Part shown: in pieces, positions 1-5,787 of the stretch
Layout: every line of letters starts with the position of its first letter
How positions within the stretch are numbered: the first letter of the stretch is position 1
Position numbers and translations under genes: made by a program
Assembly: GCA_045642205.1 (NCBI GenBank)
Contig: JAZUIK010000195.1
Coordinates: 1-7,567, forward strand
Length of the DNA: 7,567 nt
Source: RUG760 sp045642205
Lineage (GTDB): Bacteria; Bacillota; Clostridia; Lachnospirales; Bianqueaceae
Reading direction: 5' to 3'
Notes under the pieces: model-generated
Database searches by the model: none
Told to the model about the DNA's origin: nothing
Seen by the model: the letters and a program-made list of their open reading frames with translations, nothing else

Positions 1-4
1 GAAT

Positions 5-23
5 GTGCGATAGTTCATCGCAC
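5..23. other. Small perfect inverted repeat downstream of the operon terminator
   Basis: The arms GTGCGAT (5-11) and ATCGCAC (17-23) are perfectly complementary around a 5-base loop. There is no T tract in the minus direction, and on the plus strand the arm is followed by A rather than T, so it is not an intrinsic terminator by itself. It may be the edge of a larger element to the left of the window. Confidence 0.35.
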
Positions 24-24
24 T

Positions 25-67
25 AAAAAAGATCCATACATTGCTAAAAGATGTATGGATCTTTTTT
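25..67 (-). terminator. Intrinsic terminator ending the left (ATP-grasp to M14) operon
   Basis: The arms GATCCATACAT (31-41) and ATGTATGGATC (51-61) form a perfect 11-bp stem with a 9-base loop. Flanking A6 (25-30) and T7 (62-68) tracts extend the pairing. Read on the minus strand, the stem is followed by a run of six T and begins about 20 bases after the TAG of the last gene, the expected layout. The symmetrical A/T tracts mean it could also stop transcription arriving on the plus strand from the left. Confidence 0.9.
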
Positions 68-85
68 TCTGCATTTTCAAATGAT

Positions 86-1015
86 CTATTCTTCCGGTAC
101 CAGCTTAAAGACAGCGGTATCAGCATAAGTCAGCGGTGCACTGTGCATGAAAAAGACGGTACTGTCGCAGGGAGCATACAGCGTTTCAAGGATCGTTCCT
201 TCATAGGGATCCACGATGTTGGCAAGCGGTGTTCCCATTTTTACTTTTTCTCCCACCTGTGTCAGTTTTTCAAAAATGCCTGATTTAGCTGTCTGTACAG
301 GAACAAGCTCCGTATCTGAAATAATACGGGAACTGACTCCGGCAGGACCATGATACTTGACAACACCCTGCTTGGAAAGAAATCCAAGGATGCTCAGGAT
401 CGCCTGTCCCGCACTGACACGATCGATGGTCGCCGTTGTGGCGGTATAGAAGCTGAATGCCTTCGTATCCCATATCTGCCAGTTATAGTTCAGTGTCGTG
501 GTATCGTAGGGACGCACCTTTCGTCTGACGATGTAAGGCATCTCAAACTGCTCTGCCAGGTCAACATAGTCCCTTCCCGTATCCATCATCTGGATATGAG
601 GCAGAAACTCTCCGGGCATATAATAGCTTGCAAACTGGATGCCGACAGGATATTCCGAAACGACTTTAAACACGGCATCAGCAATACGCTGGGTCGTCTC
701 TCCCAGATCATATCCGGGGAACATTCGGTTGATATCTGTATTATCTGTACACCAGAACCGCTTTTGAGTGTTTACTGAATAGGGGTTGATACAGGGAATG
801 ATCAGGATCTTTTTGCCCGGGGAAATCCGTCCTTCTTCCTCCAGCTGCTTGAACTTCTTTACCAACTGGGAACAGACATAGATCTGCTGCACTTCGTTGC
901 CGCGCATGGATCCAACAATACAGATCGCTTTCTTTCCGCTTCCGAATTCATATCCTGTAATACGCAGATCATCCCTGTAGAGGGCTTTGATGGTATAGAG
1001 TGTCACTTTCTTCAT
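86..1015 (-). CDS. Degenerate M14 succinylglutamate desuccinylase/aspartoacylase-family protein (probable pseudoenzyme)
   Basis: A 309-residue protein of the M14 AstE/AspA-like carboxypeptidase fold. The N-terminal half keeps family landmarks: a GSMRGNE turn (35-41) where active members have G-x-HGxE, and DINRMFPG (94-101) matching the substrate-binding D-x-NR-x-FPG segment. The zinc His is Arg38, though Glu41 remains. The second His, from the DIH segment, appears replaced in the QFAS stretch (127-130). The expected catalytic Glu region reads TATTATIDR (191-199) with no Glu. The C-terminal part (about 235-309) looks like the small beta-barrel/lipoyl-like tail of the family. The ATG overlaps the TGA of the upstream M14 gene by four bases (ATGA), and a perfect AAGGAGGT lies 9 bases ahead, so the start is firm. 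It is the last gene of the operon. The family call is good; loss of catalysis is inferred from residue alignment by eye. A non-catalytic partner of the preceding M14 protein or a changed chemistry are both possible. Confidence 0.87.
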   Translation of the reverse strand: MKKVTLYTIKALYRDDLRITGYEFGSGKKAICIVGSMRGNEVQQIYVCSQLVKKFKQLEEEGRISPGKKILIIPCINPYSVNTQKRFWCTDNTDINRMFPGYDLGETTQRIADAVFKVVSEYPVGIQFASYYMPGEFLPHIQMMDTGRDYVDLAEQFEMPYIVRRKVRPYDTTTLNYNWQIWDTKAFSFYTATTATIDRVSAGQAILSILGFLSKQGVVKYHGPAGVSSRIISDTELVPVQTAKSGIFEKLTQVGEKVKMGTPLANIVDPYEGTILETLYAPCDSTVFFMHSAPLTYADTAVFKLVPEE

Positions 1016-1971
1016 GCGAGAGCTACCTCCTTTGCCAGGATACGTCCGAGCAGAGATCCTTCGTCTACGATGGGATACTCACGGATCGTAAACAGAAGTC
1101 CATCCACCGGAGACTTGACCGTATCCAGGATCTTTCCTTCCAGAGGATCGATGATCTCGCCCACCACATCCCCCTTATCCAGCATCTGTCCGTGCTTGGC
1201 TGTCTGAACAAACAGACCGCCTGTAGAGGCATTTAAATAGCTGACATCGGTCCATTGTGTGGAGATCATGGGCTTTTTCGGTGTAATGACCTCTCCTGTC
1301 CAGATGCCCATAGATTCCATCAGGCAGAAGATCCCATCCACCAGCTGATCGCCATAAGCCTTCGTGATACGCATACCAACACCCATCTCCACTACCAAGG
1401 TAGGTGTTCCGACACTGTTGAGACTGTATGCCAGCGTAGACTCCAATACTGTCGCATTACTGTGGACCCAGATAAAATCCACGTTACACTTCTCCGCCAT
1501 AGGCACCAACTGCTGCTGGTGAAGTTCGTTGATACGGATCTGGGGCATCTCGGTAAGATAGATGTTGCTGGCATGGATATCTATGACTGCATCAGAACCT
1601 TTCAGATCGTTCACGATACCGGCTGCCAGATACTCCGTCATGTCTCCATCAATATTTCCCGGAAAAAGACGGTTCATATCCAGATCGAAAGCCGGGATAC
1701 CTCGGGTAATGGAATCAATACCCAGAGGATTCAATGCCGGATATATATCCACGATGCCTTTCAGGCATTCCTTACTCTCCCGGATACGTCGTTGCAGTTC
1801 ATAGGTCACATACTGTCCCTCCAGCTCATCGCCGTGGGTGCCTGTCACGATACTGATCCGTTTACACTTCTTTTTCTGTTTTCTGTCCATTCCTTCCGGT
1901 TCAATCCGGTTTTTACGAATGGCAAGCACCTCATCTACTGGAAGTGCTACCTTTGTTACTGTTTTTACCAC
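1012..1971 (-). CDS. M14 succinylglutamate desuccinylase/aspartoacylase-family zinc hydrolase
   Basis: A 319-residue zinc-dependent amide hydrolase of the AstE/AspA-like M14 family, whose members remove acyl groups from N-acyl amino acids or act as carboxypeptidases. The expected active site is visible: GTHGDE with His46 and Glu49 as zinc ligands, DMNRLFPG (98-105) for substrate carboxylate binding, DIH with His133 as third zinc ligand, and VVEMG with Glu195 as likely general base. Residues from about 235 on form the C-terminal beta domain, ending in a SPVDGLLF turn like lipoyl/biotinyl-type barrels. The start is GTG, chosen because GGAGGG (1979-1984) lies 7 bases upstream and the next ATG would remove the N-terminal strand. 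No signal peptide is seen, so it is probably cytoplasmic. It overlaps the downstream degenerate paralogue by ATGA, which suggests coupled translation and possibly a heteromer. It sits behind the ATP-grasp/alpha-E/transglutaminase set, so its substrate may be the product of that set. True succinylglutamate or N-acetylaspartate activity is not implied. Confidence 0.9.
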   Translation of the reverse strand: MVKTVTKVALPVDEVLAIRKNRIEPEGMDRKQKKKCKRISIVTGTHGDELEGQYVTYELQRRIRESKECLKGIVDIYPALNPLGIDSITRGIPAFDLDMNRLFPGNIDGDMTEYLAAGIVNDLKGSDAVIDIHASNIYLTEMPQIRINELHQQQLVPMAEKCNVDFIWVHSNATVLESTLAYSLNSVGTPTLVVEMGVGMRITKAYGDQLVDGIFCLMESMGIWTGEVITPKKPMISTQWTDVSYLNASTGGLFVQTAKHGQMLDKGDVVGEIIDPLEGKILDTVKSPVDGLLFTIREYPIVDEGSLLGRILAKEVALA

Positions 1972-2006
1972 ACTGATACCCTCCGATCCGGGTTATTTAC
2001 CTGATA

Positions 2007-2034
2007 AGAGCGCCGGAAAGCACACCGGCGCTCT
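2007..2034 (-). other. GC-rich intercistronic hairpin between transglutaminase and M14 genes
   Basis: The arms AGAGCGCCGG (2007-2016) and CCGGCGCTCT (2025-2034) form a perfect 10-bp stem with an 8-base loop. On the minus strand it starts one base after the transglutaminase stop codon and is followed by TTATCAGG, so it lacks a proper T tract. It could be a weak terminator, an RNA-processing or stability element that sets M14 expression apart from the upstream genes, or a 3' block to exonucleases. Confidence 0.7.
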
Positions 2035-2035
2035 G

Positions 2036-2824
2036 TTACTGCTCTGAACTTTTTACAATGGCGATGGCGGTCTGTGTCTGCGTTGCCGTTCCATAAACGA
2101 TACCGGTATTCAACCGGCAATCCGCTGCATCTCTTCCGTGGCCGAATTTGATATGGGATTCGTTAACCAGCATATCGTTGGTCACATCCAGACCGATCCA
2201 CTTCTGATCGATCCACACCTCTGCCCAGGCATGACTCTCGCCCTCACCTGCCAGAAGACCTGTCACATAGCGAGCCGGAATATGGTTTAGATGGCACAGG
2301 CCAATAAAGATATGGGCATAGTCCTGACACACACCTTTACCTTGAGAAAATGCCATCTCCGCCGGCGTATTCGCATCGGTACATCCTTTTTCATAGACAA
2401 GATCCTGATGGAGCCGGTGCATGATCGCTAAAGCCTGCTCTAGTGTCCCTTTCGGAAGTGAATCTCTGATCTTCTCAAAATAAGCCTGCATAGAGTTTCC
2501 CGATCGGTTCATTCCGTAGGGATGACGAAAAAGATAGGGTTCTTCTGTATCGATCGTCTCATATTCAGTCTGCTCGATCTCCACCTTACCGCTCACACGA
2601 ACAGAAAACAGGGAGTGAGGCTGGCGGATATTGCCATAGATCAGACTGTTTCCAAAACCATCTGTCCCTTCCGTATAATCGACCTGAGGAAGCAGTTCCG
2701 TCCGGCAGGAGATCACCTTCTGCCTCTCATCCTGCATGGGAAAACATTTCAGTGTAAAATGGCATCGATGGATAGGTTCACTGTAATCGATGTGCATTTT
2801 ATAATCAAATTGCAATTGCCTCAC
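2036..2824 (-). CDS. Transglutaminase-like (papain-fold) family protein
   Basis: A 262-residue protein with the usual two-part layout. A beta-rich N-terminal domain (about 1-100) matches the bacterial transglutaminase-like N-terminal domain. It is followed by the catalytic core with GVCQDYAH (164-171, nucleophile Cys166), ESHAW (196-200, His198) and GLDVTND (211-217, Asp213), forming a complete Cys-His-Asp triad. In many relatives the last motif reads D-P-TN; here Val replaces Pro. HIKFGHGRDAADC (224-236) fits the family's H-x-x-x-x-x-GRDYAD segment. Such proteins usually hydrolyse or transfer at amide bonds and often accompany alpha-E and ATP-grasp genes. No signal peptide is evident. The GTG start is supported by GAGGAGGA (2833-2840) 8 bases upstream, and that site overlaps the alpha-E stop codon. 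It probably cleaves or transfers an amide made by the ATP-grasp partner; the substrate is unknown. Confidence 0.92.
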   Translation of the reverse strand: MRQLQFDYKMHIDYSEPIHRCHFTLKCFPMQDERQKVISCRTELLPQVDYTEGTDGFGNSLIYGNIRQPHSLFSVRVSGKVEIEQTEYETIDTEEPYLFRHPYGMNRSGNSMQAYFEKIRDSLPKGTLEQALAIMHRLHQDLVYEKGCTDANTPAEMAFSQGKGVCQDYAHIFIGLCHLNHIPARYVTGLLAGEGESHAWAEVWIDQKWIGLDVTNDMLVNESHIKFGHGRDAADCRLNTGIVYGTATQTQTAIAIVKSSEQ

Positions 2825-2838
2825 TGAAATCGTCCTCC

Positions 2839-3501
2839 TCAGAAAATGGATTCTACCTCTTGAACGATCTGATAATAGTCGATTTCATCTGCGTTTGCAA
2901 GGCAGCTCAGTTTCTCCAGTTTGGCAGGATCGTAAGGAAGACCGCTGCGTTCCACGCGAGGACGAAGCCTTAGGATCTCCCTGAGGATCGCTTTTCTCGG
3001 CATTTCCAGTCTGGCATACAGATCAGCACGCTCAATACGCTTACCTGCCTTCAGGATATTACGGACTTCCTCGCTGTCGATCAGGTCATCGGTCACGCCC
3101 CAGAAAGCCATAATATGATCGATCAGTTTCTGGGTCTCCAGCAGGGGAGGTGCCGGATTCTTAGAAGCTTCCTTCCAGTCGTAGATCGCCAGCTGGATAT
3201 AGGAAAGAGACTCGGAACCGATGGTCTCTCTGAGAACGATGGCATTATCAAATGCACGGTACAGATTGCTGATGATAGAATCCGGATTGTCCGTATCATA
3301 GAGATAGCGGATCATAAAATCCTCCACATCCGTATAGATATTCGGGATATCCAGTTTATCACAGAACTCAGAGATCTCATTGGTTCCATCGATCATGGAA
3401 TCAAAATACTGATTATACATAGAGACGGTTGTATATACGCGCTCCGTGTAGCGGCCAAGCCACAGAATGCGATCAGCCTGTTCTATCGAGATAATACCCA
3501 T
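2839..3501 (-). CDS. Alpha-E domain-containing protein (short form)
   Basis: A 220-residue, mostly helical protein of the alpha-E family (former DUF403). Family landmarks are WLGRYTERVYTT (14-25), matching the W-x-GRY-x-ER signature, then DNPDSIISNLYRAFDNAI (71-88) with RETIGSE (91-97), and a GKRIERADLYARL segment (153-165) echoing the first motif. Typical relatives are near 310 residues, so this one is about a third shorter; since it starts at the signature and ends on a helix, it looks like a compact variant, not a truncated pseudogene. The biochemical role is unproven; the family is almost always next to a circularly permuted ATP-grasp gene and is taken to work with it. The gene begins inside the last 19 bases of the ATP-grasp gene in another frame, with AAGGA just upstream, so translation is coupled. 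No transmembrane segment or signal peptide is seen. Confidence 0.92.
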   Translation of the reverse strand: MGIISIEQADRILWLGRYTERVYTTVSMYNQYFDSMIDGTNEISEFCDKLDIPNIYTDVEDFMIRYLYDTDNPDSIISNLYRAFDNAIVLRETIGSESLSYIQLAIYDWKEASKNPAPPLLETQKLIDHIMAFWGVTDDLIDSEEVRNILKAGKRIERADLYARLEMPRKAILREILRLRPRVERSGLPYDPAKLEKLSCLANADEIDYYQIVQEVESIF

Positions 3502-4805
3502 GTATCCTTAAAACCTCCACCTTGAGACGAATTAACAATAAATGAATCGGGATTGCGTGAAAAACGGGTCAGGCCGCTTTTCCAGACCATAGGCTCATCA
3601 GCCGTCAGTACAAAAGCACGAAGATCTGCCTTACGAGCCACCTGCTTTCCCTCGTCCATAATATCCAGATCCTGGAAATCGATCACTTCCTGAGCAATGA
3701 AACGCCTGGGCTCTTTCTTTAACAGTTCAATGAAGTCAGCCTTTTGCTGAGCACTCATCTTGTTGCCGAATACGACTCCGTAGCCTCCGGCCTCTGCCAC
3801 ATCCTTCAGTACCAGATCATCAAAATGCTCTAAGGTATATGTCATGTCCTGTTCGTAGAAGGGAAGATAAGTAGGTGCATTCATCAGGATCGGCTCTTCT
3901 CCCAGATAGTAACGGATCATCTTAGGAACGAAATAGTAGATACCCTTATCATCCGCCACACCATTTCCGATCGCATTCATCAGGGCTACATTTCCCTTTC
4001 TGACCACATCGTAGAGATGGGGAATACCGATGAGTGATTCAGGATTAAAGTTCATGGGATCCAGATACTCATCCGAAATACGGCGATACACAGCACCGAC
4101 CTTTTCTCTTTTACCATCCGCCGTGTTGTAATAAAGGTATTCTCCCTCCACACTCAGCTCTGAACCGTTGGTCAGGTAGGCTCCGGTCTTTTCTGCCAGG
4201 AAGGAATGCTCAAAATATGCCGAATTATATCTTCCCGGGGTCAGGATAATATTGATGCCGCCCACATTCACATGATCCATGGTCTTGCGGAGCAGATCCG
4301 CATAATTGCGGTTATCTTCCACCGGGATATCATGAAACACCTTGGGGGCTGCTCTTCTGGACAGTTCCCTGGCGATCATGGGATAAGAAGCACCGGAGGG
4401 AACACGAAGATTGTCCTCCAGGATATACCAGTTGCCATCCTTTCCCTTCACCAGGTCAATACCGGAAATATGGGAGTATACATCCTTCGAAGGCACGACT
4501 CCCTCACATTGAGCCAGATAGCCGCTGGAAGCAAATATAAAGTCCTCCGGTATCACTCCGTCCTTAACGATCTGTTTCTTACTGTAGATATCCTTCAGAA
4601 ACAGGTTCAGTGCCATGACTCTCTGCTTTAATCCCCTCTCCAGGTAGGTAAACTCATCATGTTCAATGACACGCGGAATGGCATCAAACGGAAAAAGCTG
4701 TTCTTTAAACGTATTGTTTTTATAGATTCCAAAGCGAACTCCATAACGGGCGAGAAGCTCGTTGATATCATTCGATGACGATATCAAAGACGTATAATTC
4801 GACAT
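3483..4805 (-). CDS. Circularly permuted type 2 ATP-grasp protein
   Basis: A 440-residue predicted ATP-dependent carboxylate-amine ligase. Recognisable blocks run in family order: GLKQRVMALNLFLKDIY (58-74), EDNLRVPSGASYPM (130-143), VYRRISDEYLDP (239-250), NAIGNGVADDKGIYYFVPKM (277-296), LKDVAEAGGYGVVFG (333-347), RFIAQEVIDF (368-377), DLRAFVL (394-400), and SSQGGGFKDTWVL (426-438) near the C terminus. The acidic and Arg/Lys residues in these blocks are those expected for Mg-ATP and acyl-phosphate chemistry. Relatives are usually about 470-480 residues; this one lacks roughly 30 N-terminal residues before the conserved core, with an ATG backed by AGAGGAGGG (4809-4817) close by, so the short start is believable. 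It is the first gene of its operon, behind a promoter and a leader hairpin, and overlaps the alpha-E gene by 19 bases. The family is predicted to form amide or peptide bonds on an unknown substrate. Confidence 0.94.
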   Translation of the reverse strand: MSNYTSLISSSNDINELLARYGVRFGIYKNNTFKEQLFPFDAIPRVIEHDEFTYLERGLKQRVMALNLFLKDIYSKKQIVKDGVIPEDFIFASSGYLAQCEGVVPSKDVYSHISGIDLVKGKDGNWYILEDNLRVPSGASYPMIARELSRRAAPKVFHDIPVEDNRNYADLLRKTMDHVNVGGINIILTPGRYNSAYFEHSFLAEKTGAYLTNGSELSVEGEYLYYNTADGKREKVGAVYRRISDEYLDPMNFNPESLIGIPHLYDVVRKGNVALMNAIGNGVADDKGIYYFVPKMIRYYLGEEPILMNAPTYLPFYEQDMTYTLEHFDDLVLKDVAEAGGYGVVFGNKMSAQQKADFIELLKKEPRRFIAQEVIDFQDLDIMDEGKQVARKADLRAFVLTADEPMVWKSGLTRFSRNPDSFIVNSSQGGGFKDTWVLSR

Positions 4806-4808
4806 GTT

Positions 4809-4817
4809 CCCTCCTCT
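4809..4817 (-). promoter_or_regulatory. Strong ribosome binding site for the ATP-grasp gene
   Basis: AGAGGAGGG ends three bases before the ATG on the minus strand. It is the only good ribosome site in the leader and fixes the start. It lies 8 bases beyond the T tract of the leader hairpin, so folding of that hairpin leaves it exposed and does not hide it. Confidence 0.75.
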
Positions 4818-4821
4818 GAAA

Positions 4822-4858
4822 ACGAAAAAGGCGCTCTGCTTTTATGCAGAACGCCTTC
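4822..4858 (-). terminator. Terminator-shaped hairpin at the 5' end of the ATP-grasp operon leader
   Basis: On the minus strand, AAGGCG and TCTGC pair with GCAGA and CGCCTT around a short ATAAAA loop, with one mismatch in the stem; plus-strand arms are 4828-4839 and 4846-4857. The stem is followed by TTTTTCGTTTTC, the look of an intrinsic terminator. It lies between the predicted transcription start (about 4868) and the ribosome site (4809-4817). It can either stop read-through from the isomerase operon or act as an attenuator or 5' stabilising hairpin for the ATP-grasp mRNA. Confidence 0.8.
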
Positions 4859-4874
4859 GTTCATGAATAGTATT

Positions 4875-4903
4875 ATTCTACGAAACATGTCTAAATCCGT
4901 CAA
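4875..4903 (-). promoter_or_regulatory. Sigma-A type promoter for the ATP-grasp/alpha-E/transglutaminase/M14 operon
   Basis: On the minus strand TTGACG (4898-4903) and TAGAAT (4875-4880) are separated by exactly 17 bases; each hexamer matches the consensus at 5 of 6 positions. The predicted start is an A near 4868, giving a leader of about 60 bases to the ATG at 4805. The spacing and the position in the only sizeable gap of the window make this the best promoter visible. Confidence 0.82.
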
Positions 4904-5053
4904 TACAAAACCTGACAAAAATCACTTTTTCGAGATCGATCCTTCTTGCCACAATGCTGACAAAACGGCATATCACGCCGGTCAGGATCATCTCTTAGGT
5001 TTGATATTCAGATTGACGCCCAGAAGATTGTCGATGGTTGTTTCTCTCTCTAC
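4900..5053 (-). pseudogene. Possible frameshifted remnant of a small zinc-ribbon protein
   Basis: After the isomerase stop, one frame (5053-4988) reads ETTIDNLLGVNLNIKPKR before a TGA. Skipping one base moves into a frame (4989-4900) reading DPDRRDMPFCQHCGKK and then DFCQVLY and stop. C-x2-C-G-K followed about 12 residues later by F-C-Q is typical of a zinc ribbon. The fourth Cys is missing, but one base fewer in the following T4 run would restore FCQVC. No start codon with a ribosome site is seen, and the end overlaps the promoter -35 box. It is probably a decayed tail of a displaced gene; chance resemblance cannot be excluded. Confidence 0.3.
4962..4980 (-). terminator. Weak candidate terminator after the isomerase gene
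   Basis: On the minus strand CGGCGT-GAT-ATGCCG forms a 6-bp stem (one G-U pair) with a 3-base loop, followed by TTTTGTC. It lies about 70 bases after the isomerase stop and before the ATP-grasp promoter, where the right-hand operon should end. The stem is short and the T run only four, so the stronger hairpin at 4822-4858 may be the real stop. Confidence 0.3.
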
Positions 5054-5787
5054 ATGAAAGAGCTGATCTCTCTCAAGGTCTTCGCATCCTTCAGAAACTG
5101 CTTAGGATCATCCTCTTTGACAAATTCCAGAAGGGCTGCCTTGGCTGAAGAACCAAGAGAAAACAGTTTCTGCCATCTCTCCTTGGCATCCGACAGAGGT
5201 TGTCTTTCAAATCCGATCCAGTAGTAGACATGCAGGTTCTCAAGTATCCCCTGCTCGTTTAACTCTTTCAGATCCTTCTCCTGCTTTTCTTCAGCGATAT
5301 GTTCCAGAGGCTGCCAGTACAGTCTGACATTGCTGCGGTCGATCTTCTTTATCAATTCCATGGCCGATGTCTGCTCGCTGGTGAGAGAATGAGAGTGATA
5401 CTCAAAAGAAAGTGTCATGCCTTCTTCCAAGCATCTGTCTGCCGCATGCTGCGCTTCCGCTGCCAGAGAAGATACTTCTTCCTCGGTGATCTCTGAACAT
5501 TCCTTACTTCCTGCCCAGATACGGATATTCGGGGCATGAAGGGCTTTGGCAATAGCGAGGACCTCTTCAAAGTCCTGCCCTTTTCCCAGGGTATAGTAAC
5601 TGCCAAGAGAGAATGTTTCCAGTCCGTTTTCTTCCATCAGTGCACAGATCTCTTTGGCACGCTCCACATCGGTCGCATGCACGTCACTGCCCCACTCGAT
5701 GCCATCCAGTCCGGCTTCTTTACACAGGAGGACGATGTCCTTTGGGGTCAGTTTTCTGAAGGTGACACTCACCAGTCCTACTTTCAT
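5050..5787 (-). CDS. Sugar phosphate isomerase/epimerase-family TIM-barrel protein
   Basis: A 245-residue protein of the AP-endonuclease-2-like xylose isomerase TIM-barrel superfamily. Successive barrel strands are visible: KVGLVSVTF (2-10), GLDGIEWG (26-33), LETFSLGSY (56-64), NIRIWAG (87-93), MTLSFEYHS (124-132), VRLYWQP (154-160), LHVYYW (185-190) and AALLEFV (217-223). Likely metal or catalytic ligands are Glu31, Glu129, His131, His186 and Glu221. Relatives are typically 250-290 residues. These enzymes isomerise or epimerise sugars, inosose or hydroxy-acids, but sequence alone rarely identifies the substrate. The ATG overlaps the metallophosphoesterase stop by ATGA, so the two are translationally coupled and may act in one pathway, for example on a phosphorylated sugar and its dephosphorylated form; this is inference. 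No signal peptide; probably cytoplasmic. It is the last gene of the right operon. Confidence 0.85.
   Translation of the reverse strand: MKVGLVSVTFRKLTPKDIVLLCKEAGLDGIEWGSDVHATDVERAKEICALMEENGLETFSLGSYYTLGKGQDFEEVLAIAKALHAPNIRIWAGSKECSEITEEEVSSLAAEAQHAADRCLEEGMTLSFEYHSHSLTSEQTSAMELIKKIDRSNVRLYWQPLEHIAEEKQEKDLKELNEQGILENLHVYYWIGFERQPLSDAKERWQKLFSLGSSAKAALLEFVKEDDPKQFLKDAKTLREISSFM

Noticed and set aside
86..1015. Degenerate M14 gene as a decaying pseudogene
   Set aside because: The frame is full length, has a perfect ribosome site, ATGA coupling and conserved fold motifs, so a functional non-catalytic protein fits better than decay.
1255..2004. Long plus-strand open frame (249 codons) opposite the intact M14 gene
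   Set aside because: It is His/Cys-rich with no family motif, has no ribosome site, and mirrors a gene with a full active site and strong start signal; a codon-bias shadow.
4787..4864. Possible leader peptide starting at the ATG near 4864 and reading through the leader hairpin
   Set aside because: The ATG would be only about 4 bases from the predicted transcript start with no ribosome site, and the peptide has no run of a regulatory amino acid.
4878..4991. Minus-strand 37-residue open frame starting MILTGVICRF and ending in the -10 box
   Set aside because: No ribosome site and it runs through the promoter; the alternative frame carries the more convincing C-x2-C pattern.
4863..5057. Plus-strand 64-residue open frame in the inter-operon gap
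   Set aside because: No ribosome site, no recognisable motif, opposite to every other gene, and it covers the minus-strand promoter and remnant; best read as an antisense shadow.
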